This document shows, piece by piece, positions 7,155 through 15,518 of a DNA stretch of 35,506 nucleotides. The notes beneath the pieces are model-generated. The model was not told the DNA's origin, ran no database searches, and saw nothing but the letters and a program-made list of their open reading frames with translations. How positions within the stretch are numbered: the first letter of the stretch is position 1; every line of letters starts with the position of its first letter. The translations under genes and the position numbers were made by a program. Origin of the DNA: Oscillospiraceae bacterium (lineage in GTDB: Bacteria > Bacillota > Clostridia > Oscillospirales > Oscillospiraceae); contig JAFWTG010000070.1 of assembly GCA_017519005.1 (NCBI GenBank), positions 1-35,506 on the forward strand. The letters run 5' to 3'.

Positions 7155-9716
7155 TCAGTTGTCATACAGACCCATTGGCACCTCGGCCAGCGGAATGGGC
7201 GCTTCGCCGGAGGTGGGGCCGTGGTAGTTTTGCAGCAGCTCCGTAATTGCATTTTCAAAGCGCCAGACACAACCGGCGTTCAGAAAGGCATTGTGGCTGG
7301 TGATGGTCTTTGGCAGCTCCATCAGGCAGCTGTCGAAACCCTGGACAAAGCCTGTCCAGCCGATCAGATAGCCGTAGCCGTAGGAGAGATAGGTGTAGGT
7401 ACTGTTGGGGAACTGTCTGGCAAAAGCATTGTAGATCGTCCCTTTGCCGCTGGTGGTGATGATCTGGCCGAGCCAGCCGTGCGTGTCGATGAGAAGATTG
7501 TGCCCGCTGCCCTTGAGGGTTGGGATAAAGTTGGCCAGCGCTCTGGCTTCAACGCACTGCAGCGGCGCGGTGCCGTTGAAGTTCCGGCTATCGGTGTAGA
7601 CGTGGAAATTGTAGGGGAAGCAGCGGTTCATGTCGATGCCCTTCCCGCTGACGAGCTGCCCGTTGGAGTTAAAGTAGGTGGTGGTGCAGCGGCCGGGGCC
7701 GTTGCAGGTGGTTCCAAGATAGAGCCCGTCGGGATTCAGGCAGCGGAGAATATAGACCGTCCAGTTGCCCTGCCGCACCAGATCGTAGTGGCTCTCCAGA
7801 TAAGCCTTCACCTGGTCTGCCAGATAGACCAGTTCTGCGCCGTCCTGGTCCCAGTTGTCCTCCCAACCGTGAATGGCGAACGTCAGGACCATGACGTTTT
7901 CACCGCGGCCGATCTGCCAGGCTGTCAGGGGATAGCGGCCGGAGTCGCTGGTGCCGTATTGGATGGAATGAACGTAATTGCAGAGCAAAGAGAAGCGCAG
8001 GCGCTCAGAGGGCCGTTCCAGCCGCTTCAGCAGGGCGGCGAACTCGCTCACGCTGAGATTGCCGCCCAGGTCTGCGTTCCGTTCCGGCCCGACGCCGCCC
8101 ATGACGCCGGCCCGATAGAGAGCTGCCACACAGGACCAGAGGGGGCTGTCCTCCGCCAGATCCGGAATGCCCTCCACGGTATTGACGGGCTCCAGATCGC
8201 GGCCCCGCAGCGCCCGCCAGAGCAGACTTGCCGCCTCGCCGCGGGTGAGGGGCCGGGAGGCGTCATCCGGGTTCCCGTCCAGCAGACCGTAGCGCAGGCC
8301 CAACTCAATCCAGTCCTGGTCGCTGCCCTCTGGCAACGGGTATTCCACCTGGAAATAGCGTTCGTAAACCGTGACGACGGCCCGGACCGCCTCGGCGACC
8401 GTGACTGCTTCGTCTCCTTCGGCCTCCGCCGCCTCCGTCAGTTCTTCCGCAAAGACCGAGAGGGAAACGCCCGGGAGGGAGAGACGGGTCCAATCCTCTA
8501 CCTGGCAGACGCCGTTAGCGCCGGTGCAGGTATAGCAGACGCCGCCGACAGAGCCGGTGCACTGCTGATGCAGGATCAAACCATTCTGTGCGGCGTAGAG
8601 CAGGCCGGCTTTCAGATACAGACCGTCCGCATATTCGCCTGGGTTGGCTTCGGGGCGGCCCCCGGAGAGCAGGATCATGTCCCCGCTTGCCAGAGTCAGG
8701 ACCTCGGCCTCCGCCGTGCAAATGCCGGAGGAGCCTTCGCAGTGGTAGGAGATCCCGTTCAGGCTCCCGGATACGGCGCTGTGGACGTAGGCGTTGCCAT
8801 CCACGGCGAAGAGCCTGCGGGAGAAGCAGTAGAAGCCGTTGGGGACAAAGATCGGCTCAAGGCTCACGGATGCCCAGTGTTCATAGCTGGTCGGCGTTTC
8901 ATAGCTTGCCAGGTGCGGGCTTGCGGCCTCCATAACGAAGTAATAGAACCAATCCGTTTTTTGAACGTCCGGGAAGAATCGCAGATTTTCCTCCCGGTCG
9001 ATGGCTTCCACATCCGGTTCCCGTTTGAAGAAACGGTCCAGGATTACGGCGGCCTCACAGCGCATTAAGCTGCGGTCCGGCTCGAAATTTCCCTCCGGGG
9101 TGCCGCCGACCCAGCCTTCTCTTTGCGCCAGGGCGATGGCGCGGGAGGCCCAATGATGGACCGCGTCCGGGAAATCGCAGGGCTCTTCGCAGCTCTTGCC
9201 GGAAATGTGGGCCAGTACCACCACCAACTCTGCCCGGGTGATGGGGCGGAGCGGACAAAAGTTGCCGTCGGTGCCGCCAGCCAGGTCGCCTGCGGCGGCC
9301 AGCGCATTTACGGCATGGCTGTACCAGCTGCCGTCCGGGACGTCGGGAAAGCGGGGAGGACCGGGCTTGTAGCTCCCCATTTTATACATGATGACGGCGA
9401 CCTCAGCCCGGGTCAGAGAATTGTTCGGGAGAAAAGCACCCTCGGGCGTCCCGGAAAAGAAGGAGACATGCTCCTCGTCCGGACGCTGCTCCGGCTCTGT
9501 CGGTTCCGGTTCTGTCGCTTCTGTGGGCTCCGTTGGGTCAGAGGGCTCCGTGACGATCGGTTCCGTCGGTTCCGTGATCGGTTCCGTCGGTTCCGTGACG
9601 ATGGGCTCTGTGTCTCTGGCCGGGTCGACGATCCCGCCGGGTTCCGCTGCGGCGGAGGAGATGGAGAACTGGAGTGTGATCAGAAGCACAAGCAATACAG
9701 ATAAAAACCTTTTCAT
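7155..9716 (-). CDS. Secreted SLH-anchored M14-type zinc carboxypeptidase
   Basis: 853 residues. A signal peptide (MKRFLSVLLVLLITLQFS) is followed by a Thr-Glu-Pro repeat linker (about 37-78) and SLH-like modules at about 85-118, 123-171 and 181-232. A middle region of unknown fold (260-430) has Gly/Cys motifs, and two more SLH-like modules lie at about 440-560. The C-terminal part (about 575-840) is an M14 metallocarboxypeptidase: zinc ligands HGWE (His616, Glu619) and His746 in IDTHGW, Arg698 in GIDMNRCF, LNPDG, and Glu800 in LMELP as the catalytic acid. It should act at the cell surface on peptides or peptidoglycan stem peptides. All M14 key residues are present. GGAAAGGAAC precedes the ATG. 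It is the third gene after the ABC exporter and DUF4317 genes. Confidence 0.88.
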   Translation of the reverse strand: MKRFLSVLLVLLITLQFSISSAAAEPGGIVDPARDTEPIVTEPTEPITEPTEPIVTEPSDPTEPTEATEPEPTEPEQRPDEEHVSFFSGTPEGAFLPNNSLTRAEVAVIMYKMGSYKPGPPRFPDVPDGSWYSHAVNALAAAGDLAGGTDGNFCPLRPITRAELVVVLAHISGKSCEEPCDFPDAVHHWASRAIALAQREGWVGGTPEGNFEPDRSLMRCEAAVILDRFFKREPDVEAIDREENLRFFPDVQKTDWFYYFVMEAASPHLASYETPTSYEHWASVSLEPIFVPNGFYCFSRRLFAVDGNAYVHSAVSGSLNGISYHCEGSSGICTAEAEVLTLASGDMILLSGGRPEANPGEYADGLYLKAGLLYAAQNGLILHQQCTGSVGGVCYTCTGANGVCQVEDWTRLSLPGVSLSVFAEELTEAAEAEGDEAVTVAEAVRAVVTVYERYFQVEYPLPEGSDQDWIELGLRYGLLDGNPDDASRPLTRGEAASLLWRALRGRDLEPVNTVEGIPDLAEDSPLWSCVAALYRAGVMGGVGPERNADLGGNLSVSEFAALLKRLERPSERLRFSLLCNYVHSIQYGTSDSGRYPLTAWQIGRGENVMVLTFAIHGWEDNWDQDGAELVYLADQVKAYLESHYDLVRQGNWTVYILRCLNPDGLYLGTTCNGPGRCTTTYFNSNGQLVSGKGIDMNRCFPYNFHVYTDSRNFNGTAPLQCVEARALANFIPTLKGSGHNLLIDTHGWLGQIITTSGKGTIYNAFARQFPNSTYTYLSYGYGYLIGWTGFVQGFDSCLMELPKTITSHNAFLNAGCVWRFENAITELLQNYHGPTSGEAPIPLAEVPMGLYDN

Positions 9717-9742
9717 GTTGTTCCTTTCCGCAGACGGGGGCG

Positions 9743-10870
9743 TCAGACGACCTGCACGCCGTTGATCTCGATGCCCTCGTCTGCCGCGATGACCACGCAG
9801 CGGACGCCGCCGATCTCCTGTACCCGGACTAGATCCTGCCGGTCCGGATTCACCTTGATCACCACGTCCGGCGTTTTGTATTCCAGCTGGGCCGTGTTCA
9901 GCAGGTTCTGGGGCGGCAGCTCCGTATCCACGCCGAAGGTCTCCTCATACTTGACCCGGAAGGCGGCCATCCGTGGCTCCGAGACGCCGGTGTGCTCCAG
10001 GATTTCGCTGAGCGTCCCGCAGGAGACGGTCAGGGTCTCGGGGTCCCGGGCCTCCTTGTGGACGGCGGCCATTTCCCGCAGCTGGGTGTGGACGGTCTGG
10101 ACCACCCGGGGGCTGCACTCCTCGTCGAGGGCTTCGGTCAGCACCTCGCGGAAGTTGTCCTTCTGCACGCCCACGGCCATGGGCGGCCGGGTGTGGAAGA
10201 CGGCCTCCACGAATTCCTCGTAGCCGCAGTCCTTGGAGCGGTTGTAGAGCAGGGCGCCGTAGAGATTGGCCGCCCGTTCGTCAAAGGCGGGGAAGAGGAA
10301 GCCCAGCTCCGGATTTCCGGCGACCCAGTCTGCGCCGTGGCTCCGGAAGCTGCGCTCTGCGGCGTCGTAACGGAGAACAGGCCGGGTTTCCTTCACCGGA
10401 CAGACGGAACAGACCAGATAAGTGAACTGGGTGTCGCCGTTGTCGGCCTGGAGGCTGTCGTCCTTGCCCCGGAAGGGCACGTCGTACACGTCGCAGGCCA
10501 GCAGAATCAGATAGTTGCCGTCCGCCAGGCGCAGGCTCCCGGCAATCTTTTCATAGAGAGCGCGGCGGGTCTCCGCCTCGCTCAGCCGCTGCTGCAGCAG
10601 CTTCATCAACAGGCCGTGCTCCTCGCCGTTCATGACCTGGGCGGTGGAGAAGCTGAGCTCCGAGAGGGTCCGGCCCAGGGCGCCGGAGACGCCCTTTTTC
10701 AGCAGCTCCAGATATTTTTCCTGCTCCTCCGCGGGCAGCAGGGCCAGAGATTCGTCAAACTCCGCCAGGATCTCGCCCGAGACTCCCACGTAGCAGCCGT
10801 AGATATGGGTGATGGCCGTGCGGTCTGCCCGAAAGCGCCGCCGCAGCTCCGATACTTCCTTGTCGATCAC
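9743..10870 (-). CDS. DUF4317 family protein
   Basis: 375 residues matching the DUF4317 proteins of Clostridia: start MIDKEVSELRRRFRADRTAI, then HIYGCYVGVSGEI, LSFSTAQV, and VKETRPVLRYDA in the middle. There is no signal peptide and no membrane segment. The function of the family is unknown. It starts with GTG, chosen because GGAGGCATTCAA lies directly upstream and the frame does not extend further. It is 21 bp downstream of the ABC exporter stop and 26 bp upstream of the SLH-carboxypeptidase start, so the three are probably co-transcribed. Confidence 0.85.
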   Translation of the reverse strand: MIDKEVSELRRRFRADRTAITHIYGCYVGVSGEILAEFDESLALLPAEEQEKYLELLKKGVSGALGRTLSELSFSTAQVMNGEEHGLLMKLLQQRLSEAETRRALYEKIAGSLRLADGNYLILLACDVYDVPFRGKDDSLQADNGDTQFTYLVCSVCPVKETRPVLRYDAAERSFRSHGADWVAGNPELGFLFPAFDERAANLYGALLYNRSKDCGYEEFVEAVFHTRPPMAVGVQKDNFREVLTEALDEECSPRVVQTVHTQLREMAAVHKEARDPETLTVSCGTLSEILEHTGVSEPRMAAFRVKYEETFGVDTELPPQNLLNTAQLEYKTPDVVIKVNPDRQDLVRVQEIGGVRCVVIAADEGIEINGVQVV

Positions 10871-10891
10871 TTGAATGCCTCCGTTTTGCGA

Positions 10892-12649
10892 TTATTGTTT
10901 TGTCTGTTTTGTTACCCGGCCGTCCCTGACCTCGTAGATCTCGTCGCAGTTCTCGATGGTGGAAAGCCGATGGGCGATGATGATGCAGGTCTTTTCCCGG
11001 CTCAGGGCGTTGACGGCCGCCATGACGGCCTTCTCCGTGGCGGTGTCCAGGGCGGCCGTGGCCTCGTCCAGGAAGAGCACGTCCGGATCGTAGTAGAGGG
11101 CCCGGGCGATGCCGATGCGCTGGCGCTGGCCGCCGGAGATACGCGCGCCCATTTCCCCGATCCTGGCGTCCAGCCCATCCTTCAGACTGCGGACGAAGTC
11201 GCCCAGCTGGGCGTCGTCCAGCGCCTTCCAGACCTTTTCGTCGTCGATTTTGTCCGCGTAAACGCCCAGGGCCACGTTGGCCCGGATCGTATCGTCGGTC
11301 AGATAGATGTTCTGCGGGATGTAGCCGATGCGGGCCTGCCAGTCTGCGTAGTTCTCCCGGATATCCCGGCCTCCGTAGAGGATGCGGCCCTGCTGGGGCT
11401 CCAGCAGACCCAGGATTACGTCCACAAGGGTCGTTTTTCCGGCGCCGGTGACGCCCACGATGCCCACGCTGGTCCCGGCCCGGACGGTGAGATTCACGTC
11501 CCGCAGCACAGGCTCGTCCCGCTCGGGATAGGTGAAGCTGAGCTGCTCCACCTGAATATCCGCCCGCAGCTTTTCCTGCTTGCCTTCCCGGTTCCTGGTG
11601 TCCAGGGCAGCCCGGCCGATGTCCGCGCCCCAGTTGTCGTCGATGATTTCACAGACGGCGTTGAGGGCCGGTATCCGGTAGGAAATACCGTTGATGGTGG
11701 AATTGATGGAGTTGGCGCTGGGCATCAGCTTGATGGCCGCCACAGCAAAGGCGGAGAGGCTGCCCACCACGGCGCTCAGATCCTGCCGCAGCGCGATCTT
11801 GAAGGCCACCAGACCCAGGATTCCGCCTATGCAGAGGATCTCCACCAGATGACGGGGGACGCTGCTCAGGATGGCCATACGGCGGCGGATGCGAACGAAG
11901 TCCTTGCCGTTGTCGGCGTAGCTGTCCACGAAGAAGCGCTCCCGGCCCATGAGCTTGACCTCTTTGACCCCGCCGACGGCCTGGACGATGGCCTTGATCA
12001 TGCGGACGGTAATCTCCCGGCTTTCCTCGCCCGCGGCCTTGAGCTTCCTCCGGACGATGAGGAAATAGAGCACGGAATAGAGGGCCAGGCCGGCCACAAT
12101 GGCGGCAGTCATCCAGGGATCGACCAGGAGCAGATACCCGACCAGCATCAGCGAGACAAGCCCGTTGGTGATCAGGCTGATGATGCTGGAGACGATTTCA
12201 TAGGCGCTGCCCACGTCGCTGTTGATAGATCGGATCAGCTCGGCGGAGTTGTGCTGCAGATGGAAGGTATAGGGCTTGCGCAGATAGCAGTCCAGCAGCT
12301 TGGCGGAGGTGTTGATCCGGTTCCGGGCCAGGAAGACGCCCTGAACCACCGACATATAGATGGCGTACAGGTTCTTGACGATATAGACCGCCAGAATCAC
12401 CAGCACCAGCACCAGCAGCAGGGTGTTGGGGTCCTGAATGGGAAGGAACCTGGTCAGCAGGCGATACCAGCTCCGTTCTTCCAGCTGCGCCGGGGACACC
12501 AGCAGGTTGACCAGGGGCAGGATCAGCGAGACCCCCAGAAAATCGAAGGCCGTGCCGATCAGTATCAGAAAGAACAGAACGACGAAATACCGCCGCTCCT
12601 TCCTGGGAAAAATCATTTTCAGCTTGGCAAACAGGGATTTCTGTTCCAT
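10892..12649 (-). CDS. ABC exporter half-transporter (membrane domain fused to ATPase)
   Basis: 585 residues. The N-terminal half has about six membrane segments, beginning YFVVLFFLILIGTAFDFLGV and LLLVLVLVILAVYIVKNLYA. The C-terminal half is the ATPase: Walker A GVTGAGKTT at 399-407, signature SGGQRQRIGIARAL, Walker B DVLFLDEATAALD and the switch IIAHRLST. The N-terminal sequence resembles the PglK/MsbA group that moves lipid-linked sugars or lipids, which is an inference. It probably works as a homodimer in the plasma membrane. It is the first gene of a unit with DUF4317 and the SLH-carboxypeptidase, and its promoter overlaps a long palindrome. The only ribosome-site candidate is GGGGGGAAT inside the palindrome's right arm. 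Confidence 0.9.
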   Translation of the reverse strand: MEQKSLFAKLKMIFPRKERRYFVVLFFLILIGTAFDFLGVSLILPLVNLLVSPAQLEERSWYRLLTRFLPIQDPNTLLLVLVLVILAVYIVKNLYAIYMSVVQGVFLARNRINTSAKLLDCYLRKPYTFHLQHNSAELIRSINSDVGSAYEIVSSIISLITNGLVSLMLVGYLLLVDPWMTAAIVAGLALYSVLYFLIVRRKLKAAGEESREITVRMIKAIVQAVGGVKEVKLMGRERFFVDSYADNGKDFVRIRRRMAILSSVPRHLVEILCIGGILGLVAFKIALRQDLSAVVGSLSAFAVAAIKLMPSANSINSTINGISYRIPALNAVCEIIDDNWGADIGRAALDTRNREGKQEKLRADIQVEQLSFTYPERDEPVLRDVNLTVRAGTSVGIVGVTGAGKTTLVDVILGLLEPQQGRILYGGRDIRENYADWQARIGYIPQNIYLTDDTIRANVALGVYADKIDDEKVWKALDDAQLGDFVRSLKDGLDARIGEMGARISGGQRQRIGIARALYYDPDVLFLDEATAALDTATEKAVMAAVNALSREKTCIIIAHRLSTIENCDEIYEVRDGRVTKQTKQ

Positions 12650-12656
12650 AAACGGA

Positions 12657-12701
12657 TTCCCCCCGGACGTGATACGGTCATTGTATCACATCCGGGGGGA
12701 A
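12657..12701. repeat. Long palindrome overlapping the exporter promoter
   Basis: The arms TTCCCCCCGGACGTGATAC (12657-12675) and GTATCACATCCGGGGGGAA (12683-12701) pair with one mismatch around a 7-nt loop. On the minus strand it starts 9 bp after the stop of the upstream FtsX permease and ends 8 bp before the exporter start. It could be the permease terminator (no T-run follows), an operator, or both. The predicted -10 box at 12680-12685 lies in its loop and right arm. Confidence 0.8.
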
Positions 12702-12708
12702 TTGTCAA
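12680..12708 (-). promoter_or_regulatory. Near-consensus sigma-A promoter of the ABC exporter unit
   Basis: On the minus strand, TTGACA (12703-12708) - 17 bp - TACAAT (12680-12685). The -35 box starts 2 bp after the stop of the upstream permease. Predicted transcription starts near 12673, so the native transcript carries only one arm of the palindrome. Confidence 0.8.
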
Positions 12709-12709
12709 T

Positions 12710-15418
12710 TTACAGCGTCTCCCGCTTCAGCGCGTCGATGGGGTTGTCCTTCCGAATCTTCCCCGTGGCGTAGAGCATGGTGACGAAGACCACCAGGAAG
12801 ACGGAACCCGCGGCGATGCCCATGGCGGCCCAGGGGATGCGGAATCCTGCGCCGCGGAAGCTCCGCTCCACCGCCAGGAAGACACCATAGCTGATGACGA
12901 AGGAAACCGGCAGCCCAAAGAGCAGGGCCTTGCAGCCATAGAGCAGGCACTCAAAGCGCATCATCCGCCCGAAGGCTTGGTCTCCCATGCCCACGGATTT
13001 CAGCGTGGCAAACTCCCGCCGCCGCAGTGCCACGTTGGTGGAGATGGTGTTGAACACGTTGGCCGCCGCGATCAGGGAAATCAGCACGATGAAGCCGAAG
13101 GTGAAGACGTTGATGATGAGCAGCAGGGCGAGACTTGACTCCTGCCCCTCCCTGGTGTCAAAGACCGAGGCACAGTTGTTGAGACCCAGCTCCTTGAGCT
13201 TCTCCGCCATCGCCTTGGCGGCGGGGCCATGGCGTTCGGCGTTGAAATAGTAGTCAAAGGACAGAGCTTCCTCCGTGCCCAGCAGCTCCTCTGCCCGGGA
13301 AATGGGGAAATACAGGGAGAAGTCTTCCCGCAGCGCAGCCAGCGGCAGCTTTTCCACAGCGCCGCCGATGGTCAGCTTTCGCTTCGGCCGGACCTCCTCC
13401 GGACCGAGCCGCAGCAGCTCCGTTTCCTTCGGACTTCCGTCTGCCTCCAATTCGGCGTCCTCCGGGTAAAACGCGTATGATATGATTTTACCGGTTTTGG
13501 GATCCATTTCCGAATCCAACAGGCGGTAACCGGGGATATTCACGTCCCAGCTGGCCTCCAGCTCCAGAGGCAGAGCATCGGGGCGCAGGATGTCGAAGGT
13601 GATGTAGACCGTGTTCAGCCCGTGGGACTCCTCCGTGTGCATTTTCAGATAGGCCACGGCCTGCCCGGCCTCTGGGTCCATCCCCGCCTCCTCGCAGAGG
13701 GCTTCGTAAAGCGCTTCGCTGACAAAATAGACGGTGGGATAGCCCAGCGCCTGACCGCGCTCCTGCGGGATCCAGCGGGAGGCGGTTTCGGACAGAGCGG
13801 AGACCGGCATGCGCAGTTCGGCCATTCCGCCGAGGATGCCGCCGCAGGCGGCTTCGGTGACGCCCTCCGTCCGGCTCAGCTCGGCAAGCAGTCTGTCCCG
13901 TTCTGCCTTGGGCTGATACAGCGGGCTGTTGGTTTCCGTGTTGACGAAAGAGACAATCAGGTCGCTGGCATAGCGATTCGCGCTGCCCGCCACGTCCTGC
14001 CGCAGATAGTCGGCAAAGCTGAAAGCGGAGATGAAGAGCACCACGCTTAAAAACAGGGAAAGGACGGTGGCCCGATACTGCTTCCGGCTGCGCTTGAAAT
14101 TCTTGGCAGCAAGGGTACCGGGGAAGCCAAAGAGCCTTGCGGTGAGGGGGGAGACCCGGATGCTCCGGGGTCGAATCTTCACGTCCCGGCTCTGACGGAT
14201 GGCCGCGATGGGGGAGAGCCGCACGCTTCGCCGGGCAGGGATCCAGGCGGAGACCAGCACGCTCAGCAGGCCTACGCCGGCGGCCAGCAGCAACGCCGGG
14301 ACAGACAGCGCCAGGCGGATTGGAATGTTCTCCGCGCCTTCGATGTTGATGATGCGGTTGAAAGCGGGGCGCAGGAAGCGCAGCGCCAGGCCGATGCCGC
14401 CGCAGCCCAGGAGCAGGCCCAGGGGCAGGGCGACGGCGCAGAGCAGCAGAGCTTCTGTCAGCACGGACCGGCGGATCTGCCGATCGGTGGCGCCGATGGA
14501 TTTCAGCAGGCCGAACTGCCTGGTCCGCTCCGAAACAGAGATCGAAAAGGCGTTGTAGATCAGGGACACGGAGCCGAAGAAGATCAAAGCGAAGAGAATC
14601 GCCACAAGACCGAAGAGAACCTCCACCAGATTTTGATTTCGGGAAGCGCCGGAGTAGAGCAGCAGATCTTTATTCACTTCGCCTTTGGCGCCGTAGCCGT
14701 GGGCGTCTACGAACGCAATGGCATCTGCGACCCTTTCCAGCGTGAAAAAGGCCTTGTGATCCCTTCCGGCTGCGCCGACGGTCAGGGCCAGAGAACCGGG
14801 CAGCTCGCTGCTTTCAACACTGGTGGTGAAGCGGTCGTATACGCCTACGACGGTGTAGATTCGCTCCTCCGTGTTAATCAGGCCTTCCCCTTCAAACAGG
14901 TAAGGACTGTGCTCACCCAGGGGCATACCCTCGTCGTCGATCCGCTGGCCCACCGACAGGCTCAGAGTTTGACCCACCCGGAGCTGAGCGCCGGTGGTGA
15001 TGGAGGCCCGATCGGAGATCAAAAGCTCCCGGTTATTGTTCGGCATACGGCCCTCCAGCAGCCGGACTGAGACCAGCTCCGGGAAGCCCGGGGACATGGA
15101 GGCGATCCGCAGATAGGGAAAGATCTTCTTCGCATCCCCAGCCAGAGCCCAGCCCACGCTGTCCAGAGTTTCCACCCGGGTGAGCTGGGGCTGAGAACGC
15201 AGTGCTGCCAGCTCCTCGTCGTTCAGCTCCTCATACCAGCCGTGGAAGGAACCCACCTCAGCAGTGGTCACGTCGATCATATATTGCCGCCCGGACCAGG
15301 CTCCCTCCGCCACGGCGGTAAACAGGGCTACGGAGAGGATGATGCCGATGAGGGTCACCAGGGTCCGCACCCGGTTCTGCTTCAGGCAGCGCAGGGTGTA
15401 TTGTGTCAGTATGTTCAT
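12710..15418 (-). CDS. FtsX/MacB-type ABC transporter permease, paralogue A
   Basis: 902 residues. An N-terminal membrane helix (TLVTLIGIILSVALFTAVAE) is followed by a large external domain. Three helices of the first FtsX-like domain follow near 265-400 (FGLVAILFALIFFGSVSLIY, ending in SAWIPARRSVRLSPIAAIRQ). A second helix/external-domain unit begins near 440 (FKRSRKQYRATVLSLFLSVV), and a C-terminal FtsX domain ends GKIRKDNPIDALKRETL. The family moves peptides or lipoproteins, or acts mechanically, with a separate ATPase. It is a clear paralogue of the next gene and shares its ATPase (18523-19206). TGAGGTAAACATT precedes the ATG. Confidence 0.9.
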   Translation of the reverse strand: MNILTQYTLRCLKQNRVRTLVTLIGIILSVALFTAVAEGAWSGRQYMIDVTTAEVGSFHGWYEELNDEELAALRSQPQLTRVETLDSVGWALAGDAKKIFPYLRIASMSPGFPELVSVRLLEGRMPNNNRELLISDRASITTGAQLRVGQTLSLSVGQRIDDEGMPLGEHSPYLFEGEGLINTEERIYTVVGVYDRFTTSVESSELPGSLALTVGAAGRDHKAFFTLERVADAIAFVDAHGYGAKGEVNKDLLLYSGASRNQNLVEVLFGLVAILFALIFFGSVSLIYNAFSISVSERTRQFGLLKSIGATDRQIRRSVLTEALLLCAVALPLGLLLGCGGIGLALRFLRPAFNRIINIEGAENIPIRLALSVPALLLAAGVGLLSVLVSAWIPARRSVRLSPIAAIRQSRDVKIRPRSIRVSPLTARLFGFPGTLAAKNFKRSRKQYRATVLSLFLSVVLFISAFSFADYLRQDVAGSANRYASDLIVSFVNTETNSPLYQPKAERDRLLAELSRTEGVTEAACGGILGGMAELRMPVSALSETASRWIPQERGQALGYPTVYFVSEALYEALCEEAGMDPEAGQAVAYLKMHTEESHGLNTVYITFDILRPDALPLELEASWDVNIPGYRLLDSEMDPKTGKIISYAFYPEDAELEADGSPKETELLRLGPEEVRPKRKLTIGGAVEKLPLAALREDFSLYFPISRAEELLGTEEALSFDYYFNAERHGPAAKAMAEKLKELGLNNCASVFDTREGQESSLALLLIINVFTFGFIVLISLIAAANVFNTISTNVALRRREFATLKSVGMGDQAFGRMMRFECLLYGCKALLFGLPVSFVISYGVFLAVERSFRGAGFRIPWAAMGIAAGSVFLVVFVTMLYATGKIRKDNPIDALKRETL

Positions 15419-15443
15419 AATGTTTACCTCAGTTCAACGCGGG

Positions 15444-15518
15444 AAATTTGGATTTGTAGAACTGTAGGGGCCGGTGTGGGCATCGGCCCCTACGGATGAG
15501 ATCGACAAATCCTGATTT
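15444..15518. repeat. Short palindromic element with GGATTTGT-type ends, copy D
   Basis: The ends AAATTTGGATTTGT (15444-15457) and ACAAATCCTGATTT (15505-15518) are inverted repeats. Between them is the core GTAGGGGCCGG...CATCGGCCCCTAC, a single hairpin. The right end runs into the stop codon of permease B (15517-15519). This is the short form of the family whose long forms are at 1, 22005 and 23561. Confidence 0.8.

Noticed and set aside
9500-9610. Tandem GGTTCCGTCGGTTCCGTGA repeats
   Set aside because: They encode the Thr-Glu-Pro linker of the SLH-carboxypeptidase, a common surface-protein spacer.
9992-13138. 1048-codon open frame on the + strand across the DUF4317, ABC exporter and permease A genes
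   Set aside because: It is antisense to three genes with clear family motifs; its product is rich in His, Asp, Gly and Gln without a domain, as expected from the complement of GC-rich codons.
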